DNA of 21,432 nt, taken from positions 1-21,432 of the forward strand of contig JAFDAR010000001.1 in assembly GCA_019313735.1 (NCBI GenBank), in the 5' to 3' direction. Both the position numbers and the translations under genes were made by a program. A model generated the notes under the pieces. The model was not told where the DNA came from and made no database searches. It saw only the letters and a list, made by a program, of their open reading frames with translations. The DNA is from Deltaproteobacteria bacterium. GTDB taxonomy: Bacteria > Desulfobacterota > Syntrophia > Syntrophales > UBA2210. How positions within the stretch are numbered: the first letter of the stretch is position 1; every line of letters starts with the position of its first letter. Shown here one piece after another: positions 1 to 8,162 of the stretch.

Positions 1-391
1 CCGCGGAGAGATCTCGCAATATATACCGATTGAAGTTATGATGCCATCGGTAGGGCAGGGTGTTCTGGGTATAGAACTGAGAGAAGATGACGAGAAGGCC
101 GGAGAGCTTATCGCCCCCCTCAATCACCCGGATACCGTGGTGGAAATCTCAGCGGAGCGCGCGTTTCTCAGACGCTTGGGGGGAGGGTGTCAGGTGCCGA
201 TAGCCGGTATTGCCAGAAAACGAGGAGACGACCTGGTCATTAAGGGTCTTGTGGGGAGTATTGATGGAAGGGTCATGATTATGGACGAGGTCAGGGGAAA
301 CAGCGGTGACTGGGAGGATATGGGAAACACCCTGGCGGAGAACATACTGTCCAGGGGCGGGCGGGCTGTCTTAGACGAAATATACAAGTAG
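1..391 (+). CDS. hemC: Hydroxymethylbilane synthase (porphobilinogen deaminase), C-terminal part
   Basis: HemC joins four porphobilinogen molecules into hydroxymethylbilane in the cytoplasm. Only the last 129 codons are present. The frame is open from base 2 to the TAG at 389-391, and the N-terminus lies left of the window; the family is usually about 310 residues. Two family signatures are visible: PSVGQGVLGIELR, and GGGCQVPIAG, whose cysteine carries the covalent dipyrromethane cofactor. The segment ends in the usual small C-terminal domain. It is the first visible gene of a heme cluster and reads in the same direction as cobA-hemD, ahbC, hemB and ahbD. A palindromic repeat begins on the last base of its stop codon. 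Identity is secure; the upstream part cannot be assessed. Confidence 0.94.
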   Translation, partial: RGEISQYIPIEVMMPSVGQGVLGIELREDDEKAGELIAPLNHPDTVVEISAERAFLRRLGGGCQVPIAGIARKRGDDLVIKGLVGSIDGRVMIMDEVRGNSGDWEDMGNTLAENILSRGGRAVLDEIYK

Positions 392-532
392 AGACCTTCG
401 CACAACGTCCTCTTTCGCCCAATTTCCGCGTCAGGCTCAAATTTTAATCCTCGAAATACTTAATGTATTCCTGTGGTTAAAATTTTTGCCTTCTTTGAAC
501 TTGAACGAAATTGAACATTGTGCAAATGCCTC
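391..532. repeat. 142-bp imperfect palindromic (MITE-like) element between hemC and cobA-hemD
   Basis: The two ends are inverted copies of each other. Bases 391-409 (GAGACCTTCGCACAACGTC) match the reverse complement of 514-532 (GAGGCATTTGCACAATGTT) at 14 of 19 positions. The similarity continues inward: AAATTTTAATCC at 439-450 faces GGTTAAAATTT at 475-485, around a core with GAAATAC and GTATTC. It has no coding capacity. The left end starts on the G of the hemC stop codon. Its length and terminal inverted repeats fit a non-autonomous mobile element or a large REP-type element. Whether it is repeated elsewhere in the genome cannot be seen from here. Confidence 0.7.
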
Positions 533-579
533 AAATAATCCCTGCCCCACGTGGCGTAGAAACAGGTAAAAAGACTGAT

Positions 580-2100
580 ATGAAAAAACCCGGAAAGGTA
601 TATATAATAGGCGCGGGTCCCGGTGATCCGGGTCTTATAACGGTTAAGGGGGTAGAGTGCCTGCGCAGGGCGGATGTGGTTGTGTACGACTATCTCGTGG
701 GAAAAGAGATACTGCGGCACGCCGGAAAAGACGCGCGGCTTGTCTATGTTGGAAAGATAGGGGGGCATCACAACATATCCCAGGAAGATCTAAACCGGAT
801 ACTTGTGGAAGAGGCCTTGAAGGGGAATACAGTGACCAGGCTCAAGGGGGGAGATCCATTCATATTCGGGAGGGGCGGTGAAGAGGCCGAATTCCTTCAG
901 AAGGCGGGAGTACCCTTTGAGGTGGTGCCGGGTGTGACATCGGCGATATCCGTCCCTGCCTATGCCGGGATACCCCTCACGCACAGGGAATTTACATCCA
1001 CGCTTGCCTTTGTAACCGGGTATGAAGATCCCGACAAGGGTGAGAGCCGCATCGACTGGAAAAAGATATCCACCATTGAAACCCTTGTATTTCTTATGGG
1101 TGTAAAAAACCTCTCCAGAATTGTATCCAGCCTCATGGAAAATGGCCGGAGTCCGGACACTCCTGTGGCGCTGATCAGGTGGGGAACAACCCCGGATCAG
1201 GAGACACTGACGGGGAGGCTCGGGGATATAGTTGCCCTGGCGAAGGAGAGAGACTTTTCACCTCCCGCCGTGTTTGTCGTGGGCGATGTGGTCGAGTTGA
1301 GAGAGCGTCTTGGATGGTTTGAGAAGAAACCCCTGTTCGGAAAGGGCATTGTTATTACGAGACCGGAGGAACAGTCGGAAGAGTTCGCGGCGCTTTTGAG
1401 AGAGGAGGGGGCAAGGGTTGTCTCTTTCCCGACCATCAGGATTTTGCCGCCGGAAGACTATGGCGACCTGGATCGAGCCATAGAGGATATTGAGAAATAT
1501 CAATGGATTGTGTTTACCAGCGCGAATGGCGTAAGATTCTTTTTTGAGCGTTTCTGTGAGTTGAGAAATGATATAAGGGATCTTCGGGGGATAAAGATCT
1601 GTGCCATAGGCCCGGCCACACGGGTCGGCGTTGAAGGATATAATATCCGGGTGGATATGGTCCCCGAAGAGTACATCTCCGATGGAGTTGTGGAGGCGTT
1701 CAGGGGCGTGGATGTTTCGGGTGCAAATGTACTTTTGCCAAGGGCCGAGATCGCCGGAGACATTATCTCCGATGGACTCTTGGAACTGGGTGCAAATGTG
1801 GATGTGGTAACCGCTTACAGGACGGTAAACTCCGGCAAGGATGGGAAGATTGTTAAAGAGCTGATGGACAGTGGAAAGATCGACGTGATTACCTTTACAA
1901 GTCCGTCCACAGTGACTAATTTCATGGATATTATCGGGAATAAGGCAACCATTCCGAATCACATAAAGATCGCGTGCATAGGCCCGGTGACGGAAAACGC
2001 GTGCAGAACGGCCGGTCTCGGAGTCGATATCATGCAGGGGCCTTATTCGATTCCTGGTCTGGTGGACGCGATCAAGGCGAGCTTTAGACAGGGCGATTGA
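580..2100 (+). CDS. cobA-hemD: Fused uroporphyrinogen-III C-methyltransferase / uroporphyrinogen-III synthase
   Basis: This is a bifunctional cytoplasmic enzyme. The HemD half cyclises hydroxymethylbilane to uroporphyrinogen III. The CobA (SUMT) half methylates it twice with SAM to precorrin-2, the entry to siroheme and, here, to heme. From the chosen start (506 residues), the SUMT domain covers about 5-245, with GAGPGDPG at 11-18, GGDPFIFGRGG at 90-100 and VPGVTSA at 116-122. The HemD domain begins near residue 254 (GKGIVITRPEEQ) and runs to the end. An upstream ATG at 511 would add 23 residues, but it lies inside the palindromic element at 391-532, and those residues do not look like SUMT sequence, so I prefer the ATG at 580. 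The ribosome binding site is weak. The gene stops one base before ahbC, so the two are probably co-translated. This fusion is common in anaerobes. Confidence 0.93.
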   Translation: MKKPGKVYIIGAGPGDPGLITVKGVECLRRADVVVYDYLVGKEILRHAGKDARLVYVGKIGGHHNISQEDLNRILVEEALKGNTVTRLKGGDPFIFGRGGEEAEFLQKAGVPFEVVPGVTSAISVPAYAGIPLTHREFTSTLAFVTGYEDPDKGESRIDWKKISTIETLVFLMGVKNLSRIVSSLMENGRSPDTPVALIRWGTTPDQETLTGRLGDIVALAKERDFSPPAVFVVGDVVELRERLGWFEKKPLFGKGIVITRPEEQSEEFAALLREEGARVVSFPTIRILPPEDYGDLDRAIEDIEKYQWIVFTSANGVRFFFERFCELRNDIRDLRGIKICAIGPATRVGVEGYNIRVDMVPEEYISDGVVEAFRGVDVSGANVLLPRAEIAGDIISDGLLELGANVDVVTAYRTVNSGKDGKIVKELMDSGKIDVITFTSPSTVTNFMDIIGNKATIPNHIKIACIGPVTENACRTAGLGVDIMQGPYSIPGLVDAIKASFRQGD

Positions 2101-2101
2101 A

Positions 2102-3289
2102 ATGATAGGAATTTCAAAACTATACTGTGGGGGGGTTGAACCTTCCGATGTACTTCGTTATGGGGCAGAATCGGGAAAGCTTCCCTCGCATCTTCTCCAG
2201 TTTTCCAGTGATAAGCGTCCGGTTGTGGTCTGGAATGTTACGAGAAGGTGCAATCTCAAATGTGTTCACTGTTATTCAAGTTCTCAGAACATAAAATACA
2301 GTGATGAGCTGAGCACAGAGGAGGGAAAGAATCTGATATCCGATCTGGCCTCTTTCGGATGTCCCGTGATCCTTTTTTCCGGCGGGGAACCGCTGATGAG
2401 GGAAGATCTGCCGGAGCTTGTGCAGTTTGCCGTGGACAGCGGGATGAGAGCGGTTATTTCAACAAACGGTACGCTTATAACAGAGAAAAAGGCCGCGATA
2501 TTCGCCGGTATCGGTCTTTCATATATGGGTGTCAGCCTGGATGGGACAGGAGAGATTCACGACAGATTCAGGGGCGTAAAAGGGGCATTTGACGCCGCTG
2601 TCCGGGGAATCAGAAACTGCCAGGATGCGGGCATAAAGGTAGGCGCCCGCTTTACGATAACCGGAGAGAACAGCTCCGAGATCCCCGCCATATTTGATTT
2701 CATTGAAAGGGAAAATATTCCCAGGGCTTGTTTCTATCATCTGGTCTACTCGGGGCGCGGCTCCACGCTGGCCGATAATGACCTGTCGCATGCTCAGACA
2801 AGAGTGGCTGTGGATCTGATCATGGACAGGACGCGTGATCTTTTCGACAGGGGCATGCCAAAAGAGATACTTACAGTGGACAACCATGCCGACGGACCAT
2901 ATATCTATCTGCGCCTGCTCAGGGAATACCCCGAGAGGGCTGCCGATGTCCTGAAACTCCTCAGGATGAATGAGGGAAACAATTCCGGACGGGGGATAGG
3001 TTGCGTGAGCTGGGATGGCGAGGTGCACGCGGATCAGTTCTGGAGGGAGATCTCCTTCGGAAATGTAAGAAAACGTCCCTTCAGCGATATATGGCTGGAC
3101 ACATCCAACGAATTGATGGCAAAATTGAAGGACAAAAAATCTTATGTAAAGGGGCGATGCGCGGACTGCCGCTGGCTCGACGTATGTGGGGGCAATTTCC
3201 GCGCGAGGGCCGAGGCGGCGACGGGTGATATATGGGCACCCGACCCGGCCTGTTACCTGACAGATGAAGAGATAAGAGGTGATATATGA
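2102..3289 (+). CDS. ahbC: 12,18-didecarboxysiroheme deacetylase, radical SAM/SPASM (AhbC)
   Basis: AhbC removes the acetate side chains of 12,18-didecarboxysiroheme to give Fe-coproporphyrin III in the alternative (siroheme-dependent) heme pathway. The N-terminus (MIGISKLYCGGVEPSDVLRY) is the family-specific leader. The radical SAM motif CNLKCVHC gives C50, C54 and C57, which hold the SAM-binding 4Fe-4S cluster, and FSGGEPL follows at about residue 96. The C-terminal SPASM-like region has C353, C356, C362 and C384 for an auxiliary cluster. The length of 395 residues is normal. The start is the ATG two bases after the cobA-hemD stop, with AGGG at 2090-2093. The 3' end overlaps hemB by four bases (ATGA). 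NirJ of the heme d1 pathway is a close relative, but hemB and an AhbD-type gene next door favour AhbC. Confidence 0.9.
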   Translation: MIGISKLYCGGVEPSDVLRYGAESGKLPSHLLQFSSDKRPVVVWNVTRRCNLKCVHCYSSSQNIKYSDELSTEEGKNLISDLASFGCPVILFSGGEPLMREDLPELVQFAVDSGMRAVISTNGTLITEKKAAIFAGIGLSYMGVSLDGTGEIHDRFRGVKGAFDAAVRGIRNCQDAGIKVGARFTITGENSSEIPAIFDFIERENIPRACFYHLVYSGRGSTLADNDLSHAQTRVAVDLIMDRTRDLFDRGMPKEILTVDNHADGPYIYLRLLREYPERAADVLKLLRMNEGNNSGRGIGCVSWDGEVHADQFWREISFGNVRKRPFSDIWLDTSNELMAKLKDKKSYVKGRCADCRWLDVCGGNFRARAEAATGDIWAPDPACYLTDEEIRGDI

Positions 3290-4257
3290 ATTTTCCTGAT
3301 TACCGTCCAAGAAGACTGAGAAAGACCGAGAATTTCCGGAGAATGATCCGGGAGACCGGGTTGTCGGTTGATGATCTTGTATGCCCCCTGTTTGTGACCC
3401 ACGGCAGGGGAGTGAAGAACCCTATTTCTTCCATGCCGGGAAATTTTCAGATGTCGATTGATAATCTTGTGAGGGAAGTAAAAAAGATAAAAGATTCAGG
3501 CATACCCGCGATCATGCTCTTCGGCATACCCGAGGCAAAGGATGAAGAGGGTTCCGGCGCCTGGGCCGAGGATGGGGTCATCCAGCAGGCGGTGAGAAAG
3601 ATCAAGGATAAGGTCGCGGATATCCTGGTCATTACAGATGTGTGTCTTTGCGAATACACGAACCACGGCCACTGCGGGGTACTCGATGGCAGCGAGGTGG
3701 ATAATGACGCCACGCTGGAAGTTCTTGCGCGAACGGCGCTGTCACACGCGCTCGCGGGGGCCGATATGGTTGCGCCGTCGGCCATGATGGATGGACAGGT
3801 ATGCGCGATCCGGGAAATGCTTGATAATGCGGGCTATCAGGATACACCCATTATGGCATATTCGGCCAAATATGCGTCATGCTTTTACGGTCCTTTCCGG
3901 GAAGCCGCTCAGGGGGTGCCGCAGTTCGGTGACAGAAGGTCATACCAGATGGACCCTCCCAACAGCCGCGAGGCGATCAGGGAGATCGCCCTTGATATCG
4001 AGGAGGGGGCCGACATAATCATGGTGAAACCGGCGCTTCCATATCTTGATATTATACGAAGGGCGAGAGACGAGTTTGATTTGCCCATAGCGGCCTACAA
4101 TGTCAGCGGCGAATTTTCCATGATAAAGGCGGCGGACAAGCTGGGATGGCTTGATGGAGAGAAAGCCATGATGGAATCTCTCGTGTCGATAAAGAGGGCC
4201 GGGGCGGATATTATCATCACCTATTTCGCGCGGGAAGCTGCCGAACTGTTGAGGTGA
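3286..4257 (+). CDS. hemB: Porphobilinogen synthase (5-aminolevulinate dehydratase)
   Basis: HemB condenses two 5-aminolevulinate molecules to porphobilinogen; it is a cytoplasmic octamer in the family. At 323 residues it is full length. The two catalytic lysines are K195 (in MAYSAKYAS) and K248 (in IIMVKPALPY). The catalytic zinc ligands are visible as C120, C122 and C130 in DVCLCEYTNHGHCG, so this is a zinc-type rather than an aspartate-rich, magnesium-type enzyme. The start ATG overlaps the ahbC stop (ATGA, 3286-3289), with AAGAGGT at 3274-3280 as ribosome binding site, which implies translational coupling. It lies between two late-pathway radical SAM genes, the arrangement known from Desulfovibrio-type heme loci. 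Confidence 0.97.
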   Translation: MNFPDYRPRRLRKTENFRRMIRETGLSVDDLVCPLFVTHGRGVKNPISSMPGNFQMSIDNLVREVKKIKDSGIPAIMLFGIPEAKDEEGSGAWAEDGVIQQAVRKIKDKVADILVITDVCLCEYTNHGHCGVLDGSEVDNDATLEVLARTALSHALAGADMVAPSAMMDGQVCAIREMLDNAGYQDTPIMAYSAKYASCFYGPFREAAQGVPQFGDRRSYQMDPPNSREAIREIALDIEEGADIIMVKPALPYLDIIRRARDEFDLPIAAYNVSGEFSMIKAADKLGWLDGEKAMMESLVSIKRAGADIIITYFAREAAELLR

Positions 4258-4286
4258 AGGGTTCGGGTTTGGCGGAGTTGTCAATA

Positions 4287-5360
4287 ATGGTTTCAAACAA
4301 ACGATCTTTAATTCTGCCCCACATGCTTCGCATGGTCGCGTGGGAGGTTACCCGTGGGTGCAATCTTTCCTGCGCGCATTGCCGCGCGTCGTCGAAATAC
4401 GGCCCATACGGAGGAGAGCTTGACACAGGACAATGCCTGAAACTTCTTGATGATATAGCCGCTTTCAGCTCCCCCGTGATTATCCTTACCGGCGGCGAAC
4501 CCTATTTCCGCGAAGACATCTTTGAAATTGCCTCCTATGGAGAGAAAAAAGGTCTTCGCGTGGTCCTCGCGACGAACGGCACCCTCGTTACAGATGAGAT
4601 TGCGCGCAAGACTCTGGATGCCGGGATAAAGAGGGTCAGCATAAGCCTGGACGGCCATGACGCGAAAAGTCATGATGCCTTTCGCGGGGTGCCGGGTGCC
4701 TTTGACAGCGCAATGGCGGGGATCGACGCCTTTAAACGGGCGGAGGTGGAGTTTCAGATCAACAGCACAATAACGAGACTCAACCGGGATCATATTGAAG
4801 ACATTTTTGACCTGGCGGTAAAACTGGGTGCGGCCGCCCATCATATCTTCCTGCTGGTCCCGACGGGTCGCGGCAGGGAACTGGCCGACCAGGAAATCTC
4901 GCCGGGAGATTATGAAAAAACGCTGGGCTGGTTTTATGAGCGGAGCCTTACCTGTCCGATTCAACTCAAGGCCACCTGCGCTCCGCAGTACTACCGGATC
5001 TTCCATCAGAGGAAAAGGGAGAACAATGAAAAGCTGAAAGAGATGGAAAGCCCCCTGCATTTCATGACAAGGGGATGCATGGGGGGGAGTTCATTCTGTT
5101 TTATCTCGCATACCGGACAGGTGCAGCCCTGTGGATTCCTTGAGATTGACTGCGGACAGCTCAAGGAAAAGAAGTTTGAAGATATCTGGAATAACTCAAG
5201 AACCTTCAATGAGCTCAGAGATCTGGGGAAATACAGGGGAAAATGCGGCCGCTGCGAATTTCTGAAGGTGTGCGGGGGATGTCGCGCCCGCGCTTATGAG
5301 ATTACCGGAGACTACCTTGCTGAAGAACCATTCTGCATTTATGAGCCGCGCAAAAAATGA
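4287..5360 (+). CDS. ahbD: Heme b synthase, radical SAM/SPASM (AhbD)
   Basis: AhbD oxidatively decarboxylates two propionates of Fe-coproporphyrin III to vinyl groups, the final step to heme b in the siroheme-dependent route. From this start (357 residues) the family leader LRMVAWEVTRGCNLSCAHCR contains the radical SAM cysteines C25, C29 and C32, followed by ILTGGEPYFR. The C-terminal SPASM region carries C320, C323, C329, C332 and C350, enough for an auxiliary 4Fe-4S cluster. A GTG at 4254 overlaps the hemB stop in frame and would add 11 residues. I chose the ATG at 4287 because GGAG at 4274-4277 is well spaced from it and the extra residues are unlike the family. Last gene of the heme cluster. 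Confidence 0.9.
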   Translation: MVSNKRSLILPHMLRMVAWEVTRGCNLSCAHCRASSKYGPYGGELDTGQCLKLLDDIAAFSSPVIILTGGEPYFREDIFEIASYGEKKGLRVVLATNGTLVTDEIARKTLDAGIKRVSISLDGHDAKSHDAFRGVPGAFDSAMAGIDAFKRAEVEFQINSTITRLNRDHIEDIFDLAVKLGAAAHHIFLLVPTGRGRELADQEISPGDYEKTLGWFYERSLTCPIQLKATCAPQYYRIFHQRKRENNEKLKEMESPLHFMTRGCMGGSSFCFISHTGQVQPCGFLEIDCGQLKEKKFEDIWNNSRTFNELRDLGKYRGKCGRCEFLKVCGGCRARAYEITGDYLAEEPFCIYEPRKK

Positions 5361-5368
5361 CAGCCTCT

Positions 5369-5398
5369 TGCCGTTTCACTCCACATCAGGAGACGGCA
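5369..5398. terminator. Possible bidirectional hairpin terminator between ahbD and the MBL gene
   Basis: TGCCGT at 5369-5374 pairs with ACGGCA at 5393-5398, and the inner CTCC/GGAG extends the stem. It begins 8 bases after the ahbD stop and covers the stop codon of the convergent MBL gene. No T-run follows directly on either strand, so termination is a guess from position and shape. Confidence 0.35.
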
Positions 5399-6384
5399 TA
5401 TAAAACATGCTTTCCATTACTCTCCTCTCTGACCCTGTCTTCTTTTAACAATTCCATGATATGCACGTATGTTTCGTTAATGGCTAAAAATTTGTCGAAT
5501 TCCGACAGGTCTTCCCCAAAAATATCGAGAGAGATTTGAAACGTGGTCTTCCACCGTTCTTTCCTGATAGCATCGAGGACAAGATCCTTTCTCTCCCTGT
5601 GATGCTCCTTTATCTCGTTTACCCTCCCACTTAGATTCGAAAAGGGTGCGCCGTGGGCGGGACAGACCATTTCGACCGGGAGGTGTTTCACCCTGTCCAG
5701 GGAGGAGAGAAAATCGTTCAGGGGGCGGAAGTCGGGATCGAAGAGGTCAGGGCTGAGATTCGGGGTGATATCAGGCAAGATATGGTCGCCCGAAAGCAAA
5801 ATGTTCTCATTCCTGAAATAGAAACAGTTGTGGCCGTTTGCGTGCCCCGGTGTAGGAATGGCTTCGAAGGTTCTTCCGCATGTCTCATAAATCTTGCTCG
5901 GTTTCAGAATTTCGTCCACCTCGAATGGAATGGTGGCTTTTTTAAAATGGCCGAACATCTTCGCGATGAAATCGAGTGTCTTTTCGGGAAGGCCATGCCG
6001 GTAGAGGAACTCTCTCCCCCTTTTTGCTATGAGGTCTCCATTTTTCATCCTCTCAATATGCCTTCTGCCTTCTTCAGACATATGGATGACGGCCCCGGAT
6101 CTTTCCTTTATCAGACCCGCCACGCCGCAGTGATCGGCGTGAAAGTGGGTCAGGAATATTTGGCTGATGTTGCCGATCGAAAGTCCCACAGACGAGAGAG
6201 ATGCTTCGAGTTCCGGCAGGGTGCCGCGAATATTAAGCCCTGTATCGAAAAGGGCGGCTTCTTTATCATGAACGATAAGAAAAACATTGACATGTCCGAG
6301 GCGGAAAGGCATCGGCAGGGTAATCATGTAAAAGCCGTCGGCAATTTCCTGAATATGATGGATAGGCGAATCAACTGTTGACAT
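5386..6384 (-). CDS. MBL-fold metallo-hydrolase (LACTB2/glyoxalase II-like)
   Basis: This is a cytoplasmic metallo-beta-lactamase-fold hydrolase of unknown substrate. From this start (332 residues) the metal-binding signature THFHADHCG gives H80, H82, D84 and H85. PTPGHANGH supplies H181, and LSGDH supplies D200. The region after about residue 250 resembles the winged-helix tail of LACTB2-type proteins. An upstream ATG at 6456 would add 24 residues but overlap the neighbouring gene by 35 bases, so I prefer 6384, which leaves a 37-base gap. It probably forms a two-gene operon with the VIT1/CCC1-like gene upstream. It lacks the C-terminal flavodoxin domain of FprA-type flavodiiron proteins. Thioesterase-like or nucleic acid-directed activity cannot be told apart here. 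Confidence 0.85.
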   Translation of the reverse strand: MSTVDSPIHHIQEIADGFYMITLPMPFRLGHVNVFLIVHDKEAALFDTGLNIRGTLPELEASLSSVGLSIGNISQIFLTHFHADHCGVAGLIKERSGAVIHMSEEGRRHIERMKNGDLIAKRGREFLYRHGLPEKTLDFIAKMFGHFKKATIPFEVDEILKPSKIYETCGRTFEAIPTPGHANGHNCFYFRNENILLSGDHILPDITPNLSPDLFDPDFRPLNDFLSSLDRVKHLPVEMVCPAHGAPFSNLSGRVNEIKEHHRERKDLVLDAIRKERWKTTFQISLDIFGEDLSEFDKFLAINETYVHIMELLKEDRVREESNGKHVLYAVS

Positions 6385-6421
6385 GTCACAAATCTTCTTT
6401 AATAAAAGTAGGACCCTCTGC

Positions 6422-6898
6422 CTATCTGAATGTTGCTCCGACCCAGATGCCGACATGGTATGTTACAGCTATGACGATCAGTGCGATGAGGATGTGTTCA
6501 GAGATCACTTTCCAGGGGTTTACCCTCTGCTCTTTGGCCATGTAGAAACTGAAGATCCCCAGCAGAAGCAGCCCCCAGGCTACACTCACAACAATTGCTG
6601 TCGCAAGCGGACATACAAGAACAGGAACAATGAATGTCATTGCAAAGATAAATTTGAATAAAAAAGTGGAGATTGTAGCTTCCCATATCTCTTTTTCAGT
6701 GTGCTTATTCTCAGATTCTTCAGAAATGTGAATACCCAGCGCGTCTGAAAACGCGTCCGCTATCGCTATCGTGATTATGCCGCCGAGAACCACAAGTCTT
6801 GATTGCGTGCCGGAATAAAGGCCTACCATCAATCCGAGAGTTGTTATTATCGCGGAGGTTAAACCGAAGCTGAGGCCCACCTTCAGTGAGTGTCTCAT
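6422..6898 (-). CDS. Small VIT1/CCC1-like integral membrane protein
   Basis: The protein has 158 residues and is strongly hydrophobic, with about five membrane spans (near 8-28, 33-55, 76-96, 98-120 and 133-155). The opening GLTSAIITTLGLMVGL followed by IAIADAFSDALGIHISEESE (about 43-62) resembles the first helices of the VIT1/CCC1 iron/manganese transporter family. The acidic stretch 59-70 sits where that family has a metal-binding cytosolic segment, but here it is much shorter. Metal transport is an inference from family resemblance. A start at 6898 is supported by GGAAGG upstream, at a rather long spacing of about 12 bases. A TATAAT sequence lies at 6917-6922 on the same strand. First gene of a probable operon with the MBL gene. 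Confidence 0.7.
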   Translation of the reverse strand: MRHSLKVGLSFGLTSAIITTLGLMVGLYSGTQSRLVVLGGIITIAIADAFSDALGIHISEESENKHTEKEIWEATISTFLFKFIFAMTFIVPVLVCPLATAIVVSVAWGLLLLGIFSFYMAKEQRVNPWKVISEHILIALIVIAVTYHVGIWVGATFR

Positions 6899-7406
6899 AG
6901 TGACTTGAAGCCTTCCATTATATTAAATTACTCCTGTAACAATCCCCGAATCACCTGAAAAACAAAAATACACACACCGTATTTTTCTCATCCAGATCTC
7001 ATTAGATGCTATTTTTGTTTCTTTTTACTTGCCGTCTTGTTTTTCGGACGCAACCTGCCATGAGTTCCCCTGCAGATCTTCCCCCGCTTGCTGCGTATGT
7101 CTCCTTTTCCCACGTTTATATTCCTCCTGTCAGTGTTGGTTGTTTCCGCCGCATGGCTGCGGAAATCTTATTTGTCCCAGCCGGTTGACGGTTTTCCGAT
7201 AAAGCAACCGGGAGTCGTCGACAAAAATACAGTTATTGGAAGATTTGTCAAGGATTTTTATATGGTGTGTTGGAAAACTTGCCATTTTTTGTTTTATGTT
7301 TATCTTAAGGAAGACGCTGAAACGAAAAGATTTGTATTGACTTTTTGAAAAAGAGACGGCATAGAGCACTGGAAATTTCAGGAGGTCAGGGATTAAGGAG
7401 AAAAAA
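6899..7406. other. 508-bp divergent intergenic region, no supported gene
   Basis: The short open frames here lack ribosome binding sites and resemble no known protein. Visible structures are an AT-rich hairpin at 6964-6986 (AAAAATAC facing GTATTTTT), a hairpin at 7143-7165 (TTTCCGC facing GCGGAAA), a TATAAT on the - strand at 6917-6922, and a possible sufC promoter at 7337-7365. The length is generous for two promoters, and I recognise no riboswitch or known Fe-S regulator site. Confidence 0.6.
7337..7365 (+). promoter_or_regulatory. Possible sigma70-type promoter of sufC
   Basis: TTGACT at 7337-7342 and CATAGA at 7360-7365 are separated by 17 bases, about 40 bases before the sufC start. The -35 is good but the -10 matches only three of six consensus positions, so the call is tentative. 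Confidence 0.4.
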
Positions 7407-8162
7407 ATGTTATTAATAGAAGACCTGCAGGTTAAGATCGGCAACAAAAAAATTCTCAAGCATGTGAATCTGGAGATCCGGCCCGGGGAGACGCATATCC
7501 TGTTCGGTCCGAATGGATCGGGAAAGACATCTCTCCTGATGACGATAATGGGTTATCCACAGTATAAAGTTACCGGTGGGAGGATCCTGTTCAAGGGTGA
7601 AGACATTACGCATATGACGATTGACGATAGGGCGCGTCTCGGCATAGGGATGTCCTACCAGCGTCCGCCCAGCATACAGGGTTTAAAAACGCGGGGGATG
7701 GTCCAGATTTGTGCGAATAATGGAGTAGATGTTGATTCTTTGGCGGAAGAGATTAATTTTTCGGACTTTCTCGACCGCGATATTAATGTAGGATTTTCCG
7801 GAGGGGAGATTAAACGGTCTGAGCTGCTCCAGTTAATGGCCCAAAAACCCGATTTTCTCCTTTTTGACGAACCGGAATCGGGCGTTGATGTGGAAAATAT
7901 TGCCCTTATCGGGAAAACAATCAGTCGTCTTCTGCAACGGGACGTGCACGCTACACACGACAAGTCGAAGAAACAGCTTACGAAAGAAAGGGACAGGATG
8001 GGACTCATTATAACCCATACGGGATTTATTCTCGATTATTTGACGGCGGACAAGGGCCAGGTTCTCTATAATGGCGCGCTGGCATGCGTGGGCAACCCCA
8101 TTGAAATCTTCAAACAGATAAAAGAAGTAGGGTACGGGGAATGTGTGCGATGCGCAGCTTAG
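7407..8162 (+). CDS. sufC: Fe-S cluster assembly ATPase SufC (minimal SUF system)
   Basis: SufC is the cytoplasmic ABC ATPase that drives conformational change of the SufB/SufD scaffold during Fe-S cluster assembly. At 251 residues it is of normal length. Walker A is GPNGSGKT (34-41), the Q-loop is SYQRPPS (Q85), the signature is FSGGEIKRSE (130-139), Walker B is LLFDEPESGVD (151-161) and the H-loop is H204. The spacing between D-loop and H-loop contains a charged insert (about 177-199, HATHDKSKKQLTKERDR) not expected in E. coli-type SufC. The ribosome binding site AAGGAG is well placed. The 3' end overlaps the scaffold gene by 22 bases, so translation is coupled. No sufS, sufE or sufU is nearby, which fits the two-gene systems of anaerobes and archaea. 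Confidence 0.92.
   Translation: MLLIEDLQVKIGNKKILKHVNLEIRPGETHILFGPNGSGKTSLLMTIMGYPQYKVTGGRILFKGEDITHMTIDDRARLGIGMSYQRPPSIQGLKTRGMVQICANNGVDVDSLAEEINFSDFLDRDINVGFSGGEIKRSELLQLMAQKPDFLLFDEPESGVDVENIALIGKTISRLLQRDVHATHDKSKKQLTKERDRMGLIITHTGFILDYLTADKGQVLYNGALACVGNPIEIFKQIKEVGYGECVRCAA

Noticed and set aside
511..579. N-terminal extension of CobA-HemD starting at ATG 511
   Set aside because: It starts inside the palindromic element and its residues are unlike the SUMT N-terminus; the ATG at 580 starts directly before the conserved KVYIIGAGPGDPG.
1258..1962. 234-codon open frame on the - strand inside cobA-hemD
   Set aside because: It is antisense to a well-conserved gene, with no ribosome binding site or recognisable motif.
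2519..3310. 263-codon open frame on the - strand inside ahbC
   Set aside because: It is antisense to a radical SAM gene with clear motifs; composition explains the open frame.
5653..6381. 242-codon open frame on the + strand inside the MBL gene
   Set aside because: The opposite strand encodes the full set of MBL metal ligands, so this frame is its shadow.
7143..7165. Hairpin TTTCCGC/GCGGAAA as a terminator or riboswitch element
   Set aside because: It has a short stem, no T-run and no surrounding conserved structure.
7006..7348. Short open frames in the 508-bp gap before sufC
   Set aside because: They lack ribosome binding sites, and their products are low-quality hydrophobic or cysteine-rich strings without family likeness.
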